A stretch of 64,000 bases of DNA, taken from Tritonibacter aquimaris (GTDB lineage Bacteria > Pseudomonadota > Alphaproteobacteria > Rhodobacterales > Rhodobacteraceae). The DNA lies in NCBI RefSeq assembly GCF_009617595.1, contig NZ_WIXK01000005.1, positions 1 through 64,000 on the forward strand. Reading direction: 5' to 3'. The first letter of the stretch is position 1; every line of letters begins with the position of its first letter. This document shows positions 36,438 through 45,620 of the stretch, one piece after another. The position numbers were made by a program, and so were the translations under genes. The notes under the pieces are model-generated. The model was not told the DNA's origin. It worked only from the letters and a program-made list of their open reading frames with translations, and made no database searches.

Positions 36438-37114
36438 TTGGTAAGCTGAGCGGACGGCTAGAATATAAGGCACTGGATCACGTGCTGATCGATGTGCGGG
36501 GCGTGGGCTATCTCGTTTACCTGTCTGATCGCACCCTTGCGAGCCTGCCACCCGTTGGTGAGGCGGTGGCGCTTTATACCGATATGGTGGTGCGCGAAGA
36601 TCTGATGCAGCTTTTTGGATTTACCTCGCTGGTGGAAAAGGAATGGCACCGGCTGTTGACCTCGGTGCAGGGGGTTGGGGCAAAGGTGTCTTTGGCCATT
36701 TTGGGCACGCTGGGCCCGGATGGGGTGAGCCGCGCAATTGCATTGGGGGATTGGGCCAGTGTGAAAGCGGCCAAAGGTGTCGGGCCCAAAACCGCGCAGC
36801 GCATTGTGCTCGATCTGAAAGACAAGGCGCCCTCTGTGATGGCGATGGGCGGCACGATTACTGAAGCAATGGATGGCCCGGATCTTGAGGTGATTGAAGA
36901 CGTGGACGCAAAGCCAAAGCGCAAAGCGGTAAAACCCAAGGCTCCCACTGGCGCTGCTGCGGCATCCGCGGGCGCGCTTTCTGCGCTTGGAAATCTTGGC
37001 TATGGCCCCTCCGAGGCGGCAGCCGCGGTGGCTGAGGCGGCAAGTGACAACCCGGATGCGGATGAGCCGGGCCTGATCCGCGCGGCGTTGAAGCTCTTGG
37101 CGCCGAAAGGGTGA
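36434..37114 (+). CDS. ruvA: Holliday junction branch-migration protein RuvA
   Basis: A 226-residue protein that forms the DNA-binding tetramer of the RuvAB motor. The N-terminal OB-fold starts [21 protein letters not shown], read in parts; helix-hairpin-helix motifs are [14 protein letters not shown] and [20 protein letters not shown] longer than usual linker (about 140-180, with [21 protein letters not shown]) leads to the C-terminal domain III that contacts RuvB. ATGA overlaps the ruvC stop. Confidence 0.96.
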   Translation: MIGKLSGRLEYKALDHVLIDVRGVGYLVYLSDRTLASLPPVGEAVALYTDMVVREDLMQLFGFTSLVEKEWHRLLTSVQGVGAKVSLAILGTLGPDGVSRAIALGDWASVKAAKGVGPKTAQRIVLDLKDKAPSVMAMGGTITEAMDGPDLEVIEDVDAKPKRKAVKPKAPTGAAAASAGALSALGNLGYGPSEAAAAVAEAASDNPDADEPGLIRAALKLLAPKG

Positions 37115-37119
37115 TTCAT

Positions 37120-37194
37120 ATGAAACGTTCGGAGCGGGTGGCACCAGGGGGCAGGACTGCCGCGTGTTTGCGCCGGGATGAGGTGGTGCGATGA
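37120..37194 (+). CDS. Possible 24-codon ORF coupling ruvA to ruvB
   Basis: Between ruvA and ruvB an ATG at 37120 opens a 24-codon frame ([11 protein letters not shown]...) whose TGA overlaps the ruvB ATG as ATGA. The product is basic and has no known match. The exact coupling to the ruvB start is the only support; it may be a translated coupling peptide or chance. Confidence 0.25.
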   Translation: MKRSERVAPGGRTAACLRRDEVVR

Positions 37195-38222
37195 TTGAGT
37201 CCGATCCCACATTGCGCCCAACAGCATTGCCGGAAGATAGTGCATCAGACGCGGATCGGGCATTGCGCCCGCAGGGGCTTGGAGAATTCATCGGTCAGGC
37301 CGAAGCGCGGGCCAATCTGCGTGTCTTTATCGAAAGCGCCAAACGGCGCGGTGAAGCTATGGATCACACGCTGTTTCATGGCCCCCCCGGTCTTGGTAAA
37401 ACCACATTGGCGCAGATCGTTGCCCGCGAACTTGGCGTGAATTTTCGCATGACGTCAGGCCCGGTTCTGGCAAAAGCGGGGGATTTGGCGGCGATCCTGA
37501 CCAATCTGGAAGCGCGCGATGTCTTGTTTATCGATGAAATCCACCGTTTGAACCCTGTTGTTGAAGAGGTGCTCTATCCTGCGATGGAGGATTTCGAACT
37601 GGATCTGGTGATTGGTGAAGGGCCAGCTGCGCGCACTGTGCGCATTGAACTACAGCCCTTTACCCTGGTTGGTGCAACGACGCGTATGGGTTTGCTGACC
37701 ACGCCGCTGCGCGACCGGTTTGGCATCCCGACACGGCTGCAATTTTACACCATTGATGAGCTGTTTGAGATCGTCAGCCGCAATGCGCGCAAACTGGGTG
37801 CGCCAGCAGATGATGCAGGCGCACGAGAGATCGCGCGGCGCGCCCGCGGCACACCAAGGATCGCGGGACGGCTCTTGCGCCGCGTGGTGGACTTTGCGGT
37901 TGTTGAAGGCGATGGCACCATCACCCAGGATTTGGCCGATGGCGCTTTGACCCGCCTTGGGGTGGATCAGCTGGGGCTTGATGGGGCGGATAGACGTTAC
38001 CTGACCCTAATTGCCGAGAATTACGGAGGAGGTCCGGTTGGGATCGAAACCCTGTCTGCGGCCCTGTCTGAAAGTCGCGATGCGTTGGAGGAAGTGATTG
38101 AGCCGTATCTGTTGCAGCAGGGGTTGATCCAACGCACCCCGCGCGGACGGATGCTAGCGCAAAAGGCCTGGATGCATCTGGGGATTGCGCCGCCAAAATC
38201 ACAAAGTGATTTGTTTTCCTGA
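37191..38222 (+). CDS. ruvB: Holliday junction branch-migration ATPase RuvB
   Basis: A 343-residue AAA+ motor. The P-loop is GPPGLGKT at 64-71, Walker B is [10 protein letters not shown], sensor 1 includes LVGATTR, and sensor 2 and the C-terminal winged helix ([15 protein letters not shown] ... [13 protein letters not shown]) are present. It is the third gene of the ruv operon. The ATG at 37191 is the second start of an ATGA overlap with the small frame upstream. Confidence 0.97.
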   Translation: MIESDPTLRPTALPEDSASDADRALRPQGLGEFIGQAEARANLRVFIESAKRRGEAMDHTLFHGPPGLGKTTLAQIVARELGVNFRMTSGPVLAKAGDLAAILTNLEARDVLFIDEIHRLNPVVEEVLYPAMEDFELDLVIGEGPAARTVRIELQPFTLVGATTRMGLLTTPLRDRFGIPTRLQFYTIDELFEIVSRNARKLGAPADDAGAREIARRARGTPRIAGRLLRRVVDFAVVEGDGTITQDLADGALTRLGVDQLGLDGADRRYLTLIAENYGGGPVGIETLSAALSESRDALEEVIEPYLLQQGLIQRTPRGRMLAQKAWMHLGIAPPKSQSDLFS

Positions 38223-38234
38223 TAGGGGCTGAAA

Positions 38235-38540
38235 ATGCGCAGCGTGGATGAATTGTCAGATGTGTCGCAGCAGGTTTCAGATATTTACGCATCCCGATTT
38301 GGGATTGAGCGAGATGCTGTGTGGCATATGGCAAAACTCAGCGAGGAGCTTGGGGAATTGCAAGCGGCCTATCTGAAGCTCAACGGTCAAGGCCGTACTG
38401 AGGCGAGTGCTGACGCGTTGCGAGGGGCGCTCGAAGATGAGGTGGCGGATGTTTTTGCCCAGATCTTGCTGTTTGCGCGTTGGCAGCAGATCGACATACC
38501 CGAAGCCGTGATGCGCAAATGGGGACAGTATCTGAAATAG
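38235..38540 (+). CDS. MazG-like nucleotide pyrophosphohydrolase
   Basis: A 101-residue all-alpha NTP pyrophosphatase. The metal-binding motif E37-E38-xx-E41 (KLSEELGELQAAY) is paired with E69-xx-D72 (LEDEVADVFAQILLFARW), as in MazG-like and dCTPase-type proteins. The usual role is hydrolysis of (d)NTPs to monophosphates, often house-cleaning of modified nucleotides; the substrate cannot be told here. It lies 12 bases after ruvB and is probably cotranscribed with the ruv genes. Confidence 0.82.
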   Translation: MRSVDELSDVSQQVSDIYASRFGIERDAVWHMAKLSEELGELQAAYLKLNGQGRTEASADALRGALEDEVADVFAQILLFARWQQIDIPEAVMRKWGQYLK

Positions 38541-38604
38541 CCATAGGTGGAAATTCGATCGGCGGCCTTCACCCGTGGTGTGCCTGCGGTTTTGAGCGAT
38601 ACCA

Positions 38605-38689
38605 CGCCGCGCAAGCGGCGCTAGGCCCAACCCTCCATCTTGTTTGGCGCAAGCCGGACATGGAGGAGGGGCGGGAGTGCTCCGCCTCT
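38605..38689 (+). other. Cluster of three hairpins (possible structured RNA or repeat element)
   Basis: The 216-base gap before the next gene contains three consecutive stems: cgccgc-gcaa-gcggcg (38605-38620, with a GCAA tetraloop), cctccat/atggagg (38632-38638 with 38660-38666) with cttg/caag nested inside (38639-38642 with 38650-38653), and aggggcgg/ccgcctct (38667-38674 with 38682-38689). Such density is unusual. It could be a 5' leader of the next gene or an intergenic repeat of the REP kind; no other copy is in the window. Confidence 0.45.
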
Positions 38690-38756
38690 TGCTCAGCTGC
38701 GCGCATATGTGCATAGACCCGTGTCAGATATGCGACCAGACAGGAGGCTGCATCCC

Positions 38757-39410
38757 ATGACCTATAGCCCTGAGCAGATTGAACAGCTTTTTACCCGTGC
38801 GGATGGCTCTTATGCCTTTGCCCGCTGGGGGCGTCCGATTGCACCTATTGTGTTTGGGGTTGAGGAGGCAACGCTCACAACTGTCAAAGGCGCGTTTGAG
38901 GCAGTGGCGACCCTTGCAGGCCATCAAATGACCGAGACCGATCCTGAGCTTGGTGCGAACCTCATGGTGTTTTTCTTCCGTGATTGGAACGAACTTTTGC
39001 AGGTTCCCGATCTGGACCGGATGATCCCGGATCTGACCCCTTTGGTGGGGCGATTGGCGCAGGCAAAAGCGAGCCAGTATCGCGCGTTCCGATTTGATGA
39101 TCACGGTGCCATTCAGGCCGCGTTTGTGTTCTTGTGCATGGAAAGCGATCTGGCGAAGATACCCGCGGAAACGCTTGCGCTGACACAGGCCGTGCAGACC
39201 ATTTTGATGTGGGGCGATAATGCGTTTGCTGAGACATCACCCCTTGCGGTGTTGCCTGAAAATGGTGCTACAATTCTTCGTCCGGAAATCGCAGGGGTCA
39301 TTGCCGCGGCCTACGATCGCATGATGCCGCCTTCGGCGAATGACACCAGCCATGCGTTGCGCCTGTTTGCGCGCCTTCAGGCGCCAATCGAGACGCCGCA
39401 AACGGAGTGA
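38757..39410 (+). CDS. Conserved-looking cytosolic protein, unknown function
   Basis: A 217-residue soluble protein. The start at 38757 is preferred because AGGAGG (38742-38747) precedes it; an in-frame start at 38640 reads through the hairpin cluster. It begins MTYSPEQIEQLFTRADGSYA and contains GRPIAPIVFGVEEAT, MVFFFRDWNELLQVPDLDRM (in two parts) and FLCMESDLAKIPAE. I recognise no catalytic motif. It is followed after three bases by thpR, so the two form an operon. Confidence 0.7.
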   Translation: MTYSPEQIEQLFTRADGSYAFARWGRPIAPIVFGVEEATLTTVKGAFEAVATLAGHQMTETDPELGANLMVFFFRDWNELLQVPDLDRMIPDLTPLVGRLAQAKASQYRAFRFDDHGAIQAAFVFLCMESDLAKIPAETLALTQAVQTILMWGDNAFAETSPLAVLPENGATILRPEIAGVIAAAYDRMMPPSANDTSHALRLFARLQAPIETPQTE

Positions 39411-39413
39411 AGA

Positions 39414-39953
39414 ATGCGCGCCTTTGTTGGTTTGCCCTTGGCGGATGTGGATGTAGAACGCCTTGAGCGCGTGCAATCGGGCCTGCGGCTGGGGCGACAT
39501 GTGGCCGCTGAGAACTTGCATCTGACACTGGCCTTTCTGGATGAGCAAGACACACCAACGTTAGAGGCGCTGCATCAGGAGCTTTTGCAGATTTCTGCAC
39601 CTGAACTTAAGTTGCGCGTTGATCGCATCGACATCATGGGCGGGTCTACACCAAGGGTGCTCTGCGCGATGGTGGCTGAGGATCCTGCGCTCTCGGCTTT
39701 GCGCAATGATGTCAGACAAGCGGCGCGCCGTGCTGAAATTGATCTGCCGCGCGAACGGTTTCGACCCCATATTACGCTGGCGCGGTTCCCCCGCCACATG
39801 GAGGGGGCAGATGCGCTTGCACGCTATCTTGGGGAAGTTGGTGCCTCAAGCTGGTGTCTGGAACCTATAGAGGCGTTCTGGCTCTATCAGTCGGTGCTTG
39901 CACCTGAGGGGCCGACATATACGCCTCTGGCCGAGTATCCCCTGGACCGCTAA
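39414..39953 (+). CDS. thpR: RNA 2',3'-cyclic phosphodiesterase (2H family)
   Basis: A 179-residue two-histidine phosphoesterase. The two HxTL motifs are H36 (NLHLTLAFL) and H119 (FRPHITLARF), with symmetric placement typical of ThpR/LigT. These enzymes open 2',3'-cyclic phosphates to 2'-phosphates on RNA. The start ATG has a weak GGAG upstream. It is coupled to the unknown protein before it and precedes ybgC by 31 bases. Confidence 0.92.
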   Translation: MRAFVGLPLADVDVERLERVQSGLRLGRHVAAENLHLTLAFLDEQDTPTLEALHQELLQISAPELKLRVDRIDIMGGSTPRVLCAMVAEDPALSALRNDVRQAARRAEIDLPRERFRPHITLARFPRHMEGADALARYLGEVGASSWCLEPIEAFWLYQSVLAPEGPTYTPLAEYPLDR

Positions 39954-39984
39954 GAGAAATACATCCAAGCCAAGAGCGTGACCC

Positions 39985-40383
39985 ATGCCCCATGAAATCA
40001 TCCACCGCTTTCCTGTACGTGTTTACTACGAGGACACCGATATGGGTGGCATTGTCTATCACGCGAATTATCTGCGCTATATCGAGCGTGCGCGCAGTGA
40101 TTGGGTGCGCAGCCTTGGTGTGGATCAAAATGCCATGCGTGCGGTCAGCGAAGTTTATGTGGTGCGCCGCATCAATTCCGATTTTCTTGCTCCGGCAAAG
40201 TTTGACGATGTGCTTTCTGTTGAAACCACACCGGTGGAAATCACCCCGGTTCGGCTGATTTTGAAACAAACGGTGAAGCGGGACGACACGCCGCTGTTTG
40301 CTGCTGAGGTCACAATCGTGGCGATTTCGGTCGAAACTGGGCGTCCCCTGCGGCTTCCGGCAGAGATTCGCGCATTGCGGTAA
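39985..40383 (+). CDS. ybgC: Acyl-CoA thioesterase YbgC (Tol-Pal associated)
   Basis: A 132-residue hot-dog-fold thioesterase. The catalytic Asp lies in VYYEDTDMGGIVYHANYLRYIERAR (read in two parts), at about D19. YbgC in proteobacteria hydrolyses short- and medium-chain acyl-CoA and is encoded at the head of the tol-pal cluster, as here, about 105 bases before tolQ. Length and sequence are typical. Confidence 0.93.
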   Translation: MPHEIIHRFPVRVYYEDTDMGGIVYHANYLRYIERARSDWVRSLGVDQNAMRAVSEVYVVRRINSDFLAPAKFDDVLSVETTPVEITPVRLILKQTVKRDDTPLFAAEVTIVAISVETGRPLRLPAEIRALR

Positions 40384-40487
40384 CAAATTTCGGCAGCTGC
40401 CTGCTCTGGATGGCAATTGAGATTGATCTGCGCTAGCCTTTGGCCAAATAAGGCCGAAAATATGGCCAGAAACGATAGAGCAGGTCT

Positions 40488-41180
40488 ATGGAACATTCTT
40501 TGGCGCTGGCCCAGGAGATTGATTTCTCCATGTGGGGGCTGTTTGCACGGGCAACACTGACCGTGAAATTGGTGATGTTGATGCTGATTGTGGCATCTAT
40601 TTGGTCCTGGGGGATCATTATCCAGAAAATCATCACCTATCGCGCAGCCCGTTCTGAGGCGGCGCAGTTTGATATGGCATTTTGGTCCGGCAAACCGCTG
40701 GATGGGTTGTTTGAAACACTGGGGGCCTCGCCGGATGGTCGCTCGGAACGGATCTTTGCCGCAGGAATGAGCGAATGGCACCGCAGCCATCGCGACGATG
40801 GTGGGCTGATTGCGGGCGCGCAGGCGCGGATTGACCGGTCGATGGATGTGGCAATTGCCAAAGAGGTCGAAGAGCTGCAGGGCGGATTGTCGATTCTCGC
40901 AACCGTTGGGTCTACTGCACCGTTTATCGGGCTGTTTGGCACCGTTTGGGGCATTATGAACGCATTCATTGAAATTGCCGAACAGCAAAACACCAACCTT
41001 GCTGTGGTTGCGCCCGGGATTGCCGAGGCGCTTTTGGCCACGGGGCTTGGGCTCTTGGCGGCGATTCCTGCGGTGATTTTTTACAACAAACTCAGCGCAG
41101 ACAGTGATCGCATCATTGGCGGCTATGAAGCCTTTGCCGATGAGTTTGCCACCATTCTCAGCCGACAGCTTGATAGCTAA
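40488..41180 (+). CDS. tolQ: Tol-Pal system inner-membrane protein TolQ
   Basis: A 230-residue, three-helix inner-membrane protein of the TolQ/ExbB/MotA family. Helices lie at about 20-45, 130-160 and 170-200. ILATVGSTAPFIGLFGTVWGIM is the conserved second-helix motif in parts, and EALLATGLGLLAAIPAVIFYN the third. TolQ and TolR form the proton-driven motor that energises TolA during outer-membrane invagination at division. tolR follows after 11 bases. Confidence 0.96.
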   Translation: MEHSLALAQEIDFSMWGLFARATLTVKLVMLMLIVASIWSWGIIIQKIITYRAARSEAAQFDMAFWSGKPLDGLFETLGASPDGRSERIFAAGMSEWHRSHRDDGGLIAGAQARIDRSMDVAIAKEVEELQGGLSILATVGSTAPFIGLFGTVWGIMNAFIEIAEQQNTNLAVVAPGIAEALLATGLGLLAAIPAVIFYNKLSADSDRIIGGYEAFADEFATILSRQLDS

Positions 41181-41191
41181 GGAGGCAGGGC

Positions 41192-41680
41192 ATGGGTGCA
41201 GCGGTTCAAGCAAAGGCAGACGGCAATCGGCGGCGCGGGCGCAGACGGCGGCGTTCACAGGCGATGGCAGAAATCAATGTGACGCCTTTTGTGGATGTTA
41301 TGCTGGTGCTGTTGATCATCTTTATGGTGGCGGCCCCGCTGATGACGGTGGGGGTGCCGGTTGAGCTGCCAAAAACCGCTGCTGGCGCATTGCCTGGCGA
41401 TGATGAAGAGCCGCTCACCGTGACTATGACTGCCGCAGGCGAAGTGCAGATCCAGACCACACCGGTAGAGCGCGATCAGCTTGTGGTGCGGTTGCAGGCG
41501 ATTGCTTCTGAGCGCGACAGTGATCGGATCTTCCTGCGCGCGGATGGCGCGATTTCCTATCAGGATGTGATGCAAGTGATGGGCGCGCTGAATGCGGGCG
41601 GGTTTTCCAACGTTGGGCTGGTGACAGACACAGGTGGTCCGGCGCTGGATGGCAGTGTGGCCGCAGAAGCAGGGCAGTAA
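41192..41680 (+). CDS. tolR: Tol-Pal system protein TolR
   Basis: A 162-residue protein with a basic cytoplasmic N-terminus (RRRGRRRRRSQ), one membrane helix (about 33-54) bearing the proton-relay Asp D35 (NVTPFVDVMLVLLIIFM, typical ExbD/TolR motif), and a periplasmic domain ending in the FSNVGLVTDTGG segment. It partners with TolQ. The next gene, tolA, starts three bases after the stop. Confidence 0.96.
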   Translation: MGAAVQAKADGNRRRGRRRRRSQAMAEINVTPFVDVMLVLLIIFMVAAPLMTVGVPVELPKTAAGALPGDDEEPLTVTMTAAGEVQIQTTPVERDQLVVRLQAIASERDSDRIFLRADGAISYQDVMQVMGALNAGGFSNVGLVTDTGGPALDGSVAAEAGQ

Positions 41681-41683
41681 CGG

Positions 41684-42811
41684 GTGCAGACCGGAGTCAA
41701 AATCTCGCTTGGCGCACACGGGCTTCTGATTGGATGGGCCTTTATCGGGGGCTGGTTCAATTCAGATCCGTTGCCGCTTCAGGTGCAGGAAGTGAGCCTG
41801 ATCAGCGCTGCCGAGTTTGAGCGCCTGAGTTCTCAGCGCGCGGGGCCGGAGGTTTCCGATGCTCCTGGTGATATTGCTGAGCCTGAGGCCGCGGAATTGC
41901 CCGAGGTGCCCACAAATGCGGCAACACCACCAGAGGTGCAAATCCCCGAACCGGTGAATGCGCCACCACCTGATCCGATTGTCGAAGACCGGCCCGAGCC
42001 GTTGCCAGAACCCGAATTCACAACGCCGCAGGTTGCGGTGGATACCCCCGATCCTTTGCCCAGCCTGCGCCCAACGCTGCGTCCAGATGCGGGGCCTGCA
42101 GTTGATCGGGTTGCGCCGGTGCCGGTTGCACCGCCGCCGCCCGATGCGGCACCCGATGAGGTGGAGCAGCCCGCAGTTGTTGCCGAGGATGGTGCCAGTG
42201 ACGTGCAAGAGCCGCAGGACGCCACGGCACCCGAAGCCGCCAGCGATCGGATCGTGACCGAGGAAAATGAGGGCGATGCCCCGGTTGCAAGCGCGGCACC
42301 GCAGACTTCGTTGCGCCCGCGGTTACGTCCACGCACTGTGCCCGCGCGTGAGGCCGTGCGCGAGACTGTGCAAGACAGCGCACCCGCACCATCAGATCCT
42401 GCTGATGACATCGCCGCCGCAGTTGGTGATGCGGTGGCCGAAGCCATTGCAGGTGGCGCAGACGTAGAAGCGCCCGAGCCTTCGGGCCCGCCTTTGACCC
42501 ACGGGGAAAAGGAAGGGCTGCGTGTTGCAGTCTCTGGGTGCTGGAATGTGGGTTCACTTTCCAGTGAAGCGCTGCGCACCACCGTGGTCGTGGGCTTTTC
42601 GGTCGCGCAAGATGGCAAGCCAGACACGGGCAGCATTCGCCTGTTGTCGAGCACGGGTGGCTCCGGCCGGGCAGAGCGCCAGGCCTATGAGGCTGCGCGA
42701 CGTGCAATCATTCGTTGTGGGGGCAAAGGCTTTGATCTTCCCCCTGAAAAATATGCGCAATGGCGCGATATAGAGATTACTTTTAATCCAGAGAGGATGC
42801 GGATTAGATGA
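41684..42811 (+). CDS. tolA: TolA-like protein linking inner membrane to Pal
   Basis: A 375-residue protein. A short N-terminal helix (about 6-25, [15 protein letters not shown]) anchors it, a long Pro/Glu/Ala-rich low-complexity region (about 45-290) spans the periplasm, and a small C-terminal domain (about 290-375) has [13 protein letters not shown] and [22 protein letters not shown], in parts, with two Cys as in TolA domain III. The low-complexity part is Pro-rich instead of the Ala/Lys coiled coil of enterobacteria, as is usual in alphaproteobacteria. A GTG start at 41684 is used. tolB begins in an ATGA overlap. Confidence 0.9.
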   Translation: MQTGVKISLGAHGLLIGWAFIGGWFNSDPLPLQVQEVSLISAAEFERLSSQRAGPEVSDAPGDIAEPEAAELPEVPTNAATPPEVQIPEPVNAPPPDPIVEDRPEPLPEPEFTTPQVAVDTPDPLPSLRPTLRPDAGPAVDRVAPVPVAPPPPDAAPDEVEQPAVVAEDGASDVQEPQDATAPEAASDRIVTEENEGDAPVASAAPQTSLRPRLRPRTVPAREAVRETVQDSAPAPSDPADDIAAAVGDAVAEAIAGGADVEAPEPSGPPLTHGEKEGLRVAVSGCWNVGSLSSEALRTTVVVGFSVAQDGKPDTGSIRLLSSTGGSGRAERQAYEAARRAIIRCGGKGFDLPPEKYAQWRDIEITFNPERMRIR

Positions 42812-44133
42812 AGCGTTTTTTGGCATGTCTGTTCCTGGGAGCCGCCAGCCTGATGCCTGCGGGCGCGGCTTTGGCGCAATCTGGTCCTTTGCGGATTGAG
42901 CTGACCGAAGGGGTGATTGAGCCGCTTCCGGTGGCGGTTCCGGATTTTATCGCCGATACCCAAGCAGGCAGCGAGCTCGCCAAACAGATCGCCCGCGTTG
43001 TGGCGGCCGATCTGATCGGAACCGGGCTGTTTCGTGAAATCCCGACTGAGGCGCATATTTCCCGCATCAGCAATTTCGACGCGCCGGTCCAATATGCCGA
43101 TTGGAAAGCCATCAATGCGCAGGCTCTGATCACCGGTGGCGTCAGCGTCAATGGCAATCGCCTGACCGTGCGCTTCCGTGGCTATGACATTTTTGGTGAA
43201 AACATGCTGGGTGAGGGGTTGCAGTTTGCAGGCACCACAAATGACTGGCGACGCATGGGCCATAAGGTGGCCGATGCAATCTATTCCCGCATTACCGGTG
43301 AAAGCGGCTATTTCGACAGCCGGGTGGTGTTTGTTAGCGAAAGTGGCCCAAAAAACGAACGCCGCAAGCGGCTGGCAATCATGGATTATGATGGTGCCAA
43401 TGTGCAGTATCTGACCAATTCCGCCTCTATCGTGTTGGCACCGCGGTTCTCCCCTAAGGGCGATCAGGTGCTTTATACTTCTTATGAAAGCGGCTTTCCG
43501 CAGGTGCATGTATTGGACATCGGTCGGGTTCAGCGCCGCATCCTGTCGCCCGATGATGGCATCATGAGCTTTGCGCCGCGTTTTGCACCTGATGGGCGCA
43601 CCGTGGTGTTTTCACAGTCAAGCGGCGGCAATACCGATATTTACCGTATGGACATTGCAACCGGTCGGCCCACGCGCCTGACCAGCGCGCCGTCAATCGA
43701 GACCGCGCCGTCGTTTTCGCCCGATGGCAGCCAGATCGTATTTGAAAGCGACCGCTCCGGCACCCAGCAGCTTTATGTGATGCCTGCAACCGGTGGTGAA
43801 GCACGCCGGATCAGCTATGGCAAAGGCCGCTATGGCACTCCGGTCTGGTCTCCACGCGGCGATCTTGTAGCCTTTACCAAACAGAACAAAGGTCGCTTCC
43901 ATATCGGTGTAATGCGCACTGACGGGAGCGAAGAGCGGCTGCTGACGTCTTCGTTCCTGGATGAGGGGCCAACCTGGTCACCCAACGGGCGGGTGATCAT
44001 GTTCACCCGTGAAACCCAAGGGGCGAATGGCCGTGCGACGCTTTATTCCGTTGATATTACGGGACGCAATCTGAAACCGGTACGCACACCAGATGGTGCG
44101 TCGGATCCGTCTTGGTCGCCATTGAAACAATAA
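42808..44133 (+). CDS. tolB: Tol-Pal system beta-propeller protein TolB
   Basis: A 441-residue periplasmic protein. A signal peptide spans about residues 1-25 (cleavage near ALA-QS). The N-terminal alpha/beta domain (about 28-160) is followed by a six-bladed propeller with repeated FSPDG/PRFSP-type blades: [78 protein letters not shown] and DPSWSPL. TolB links TolA and Pal. The ATG overlaps the tolA stop (ATGA). Confidence 0.96.
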   Translation: MKRFLACLFLGAASLMPAGAALAQSGPLRIELTEGVIEPLPVAVPDFIADTQAGSELAKQIARVVAADLIGTGLFREIPTEAHISRISNFDAPVQYADWKAINAQALITGGVSVNGNRLTVRFRGYDIFGENMLGEGLQFAGTTNDWRRMGHKVADAIYSRITGESGYFDSRVVFVSESGPKNERRKRLAIMDYDGANVQYLTNSASIVLAPRFSPKGDQVLYTSYESGFPQVHVLDIGRVQRRILSPDDGIMSFAPRFAPDGRTVVFSQSSGGNTDIYRMDIATGRPTRLTSAPSIETAPSFSPDGSQIVFESDRSGTQQLYVMPATGGEARRISYGKGRYGTPVWSPRGDLVAFTKQNKGRFHIGVMRTDGSEERLLTSSFLDEGPTWSPNGRVIMFTRETQGANGRATLYSVDITGRNLKPVRTPDGASDPSWSPLKQ

Positions 44134-44262
44134 GTGCGGTGCCTCTTGCGCGAGAATGTGCATAGTCGCGAGAAATGGGCCACATAGTGTATTGCTGCTG
44201 CCCGTGTTAGGGTTGCAGCAGACAAACAGGAGCCGCAAGGCAAGAAGGGTGAGGCAGAAAGG

Positions 44263-44781
44263 ATGAGTGGAATGAAACAGGCAATCTGGCTTGTCGCAGC
44301 CTTGGGGCTGGCGGCATGTAGTGATGCAACCCGTTGGGGTGGTGACAGCTACGGAAATGATACTGGCGCAGCTGCAGGCTCTGTTGGGGCAGGTCTAAAC
44401 GGTCCGGCTCCGAATACTCCAGCCTATTTCCAGCAGACAGTTGGTGACCGGGTACTGTTTGCAGTGGATCAATCCACATTGTCGTCTCAGGCACAAACGA
44501 CGCTGGCAGCGCAGGCGGGATGGCTGAATGCCAACCCCGAATACGCCATCACCATTCAAGGCCACGCAGATGAGCAGGGCACGCGTGAATACAACCTCGC
44601 ATTGGGCGCGCGCCGTGCCAATGCCGCGCGGGAGTTTCTGCTGTCCAACGGGGTTGCGGCGGGCCGTATCAAGGTTGTGAGCTTTGGCAAGGAGCGCCCG
44701 CTTGAGATCTGCTCTGCTGAAGCCTGCTATGCCAAAAACCGCCGCGCTGTCAGCGTGATTGCGGGGGGCTTTACCAGCTAA
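44263..44781 (+). CDS. pal: Peptidoglycan-associated lipoprotein Pal
   Basis: A 172-residue outer-membrane lipoprotein. The lipobox is LAAC near residue 19. The OmpA-like domain (about 65-170) contains HADEQGTREYNLALGARRAN, read in parts, with the conserved Asp and Arg that contact diaminopimelate of peptidoglycan. Start choice is ambiguous: the ATG at 44263 has AAGGGTGAGG upstream, while the ATG at 44272 has AAAGGA. It is the outer-membrane partner of TolA/TolB. Confidence 0.95.
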   Translation: MSGMKQAIWLVAALGLAACSDATRWGGDSYGNDTGAAAGSVGAGLNGPAPNTPAYFQQTVGDRVLFAVDQSTLSSQAQTTLAAQAGWLNANPEYAITIQGHADEQGTREYNLALGARRANAAREFLLSNGVAAGRIKVVSFGKERPLEICSAEACYAKNRRAVSVIAGGFTS

Positions 44782-44792
44782 GGGGCTGATCC

Positions 44793-45620
44793 ATGCGTCT
44801 TTTGAAACCTCTGATCCTGAGCGTATTGGTTTTTTCGGTGAAACCAGCGTTTTCGCAGGATGCGGAAACTTTGGCGGATATCCGACAGGAACTTTCGGTT
44901 CTGAATGTTGAAATTCTGAAACTGAAACGCGAGCTGTCCACCACCGGTGCGCCCTCCACCAATCTTGTTGGCGATACGGTTCTTGACCGGGTGACCGCAA
45001 TTGAATCTGAGTTGCAGCGCCTGACGGCACGAACTGAGCAGATGGATTTCCGCATCAACAGTATTGTGCGCGATGGCACCAACCGCATTGGCGATCTTGA
45101 ATTTCGCCTCGTTGAGCTGGAAGGCGGCGACGTGAGCCAGCTGGGCGAGACCAGCACTCTTGGCGGTGTTGCGCCTGAGGTCAAAACTGAGAGCCCAGTC
45201 GCCAGTAACAATCAGATACCCGACCTGGGCGAACTGGCAGTTGCGGAACGTGCGGATTTTGAGGCTGCGCAGGCCGCACTTGGCGATGAAAACTTCTCTG
45301 TTGCGGCTGAGAAGTTCGCGCTGTTTTCGCAAACCTACCCGGCAAGCCCGCTGGCAGTACAGGCGTCTTTGATGCGTGGCAAAGCACATGATGGGTTGGG
45401 CGATAGCCGCGAAGCCGCGCGGGCATACCTTGCCGCGTTCAGCGGTGACACCAGCGGCCCCAAAGCGCCCGAAGCCCTGTTTGAGCTGGGTGCCGCGCTC
45501 GGACGGCTCGGGCAAAGCGACCAAGCCTGCATTACCTTGGCCGAGGTGGCACAGCGTTTCCCGGCTTCTCCGATGGTTGCGTCCGCCGAATCGGAGCGCT
45601 CTAAGCTTGCGTGCCAGTGA
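44793..45620 (+). CDS. cpoB: Cell division coordinator CpoB (YbgF)
   Basis: A 275-residue periplasmic protein. A signal peptide (about 1-21) leads to an N-terminal coiled coil (about 25-60, with regular Leu spacing in EILKLKRELS), a low-complexity linker and a C-terminal TPR domain (about 155-275) with AEKFALFSQTYPASPLAVQA and HDGLGDSREAARAYLAAF, in parts. CpoB coordinates Tol-Pal with peptidoglycan synthesis at the septum. It is 11 bases after pal and overlaps tilS. Confidence 0.92.
   Translation: MRLLKPLILSVLVFSVKPAFSQDAETLADIRQELSVLNVEILKLKRELSTTGAPSTNLVGDTVLDRVTAIESELQRLTARTEQMDFRINSIVRDGTNRIGDLEFRLVELEGGDVSQLGETSTLGGVAPEVKTESPVASNNQIPDLGELAVAERADFEAAQAALGDENFSVAAEKFALFSQTYPASPLAVQASLMRGKAHDGLGDSREAARAYLAAFSGDTSGPKAPEALFELGAALGRLGQSDQACITLAEVAQRFPASPMVASAESERSKLACQ

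Noticed and set aside
40155-41258. 367-codon minus-strand open frame across ybgC-tolQ
   Set aside because: Antisense to ybgC and tolQ, which have clear motifs; no ribosome-binding site and shadow-type composition.
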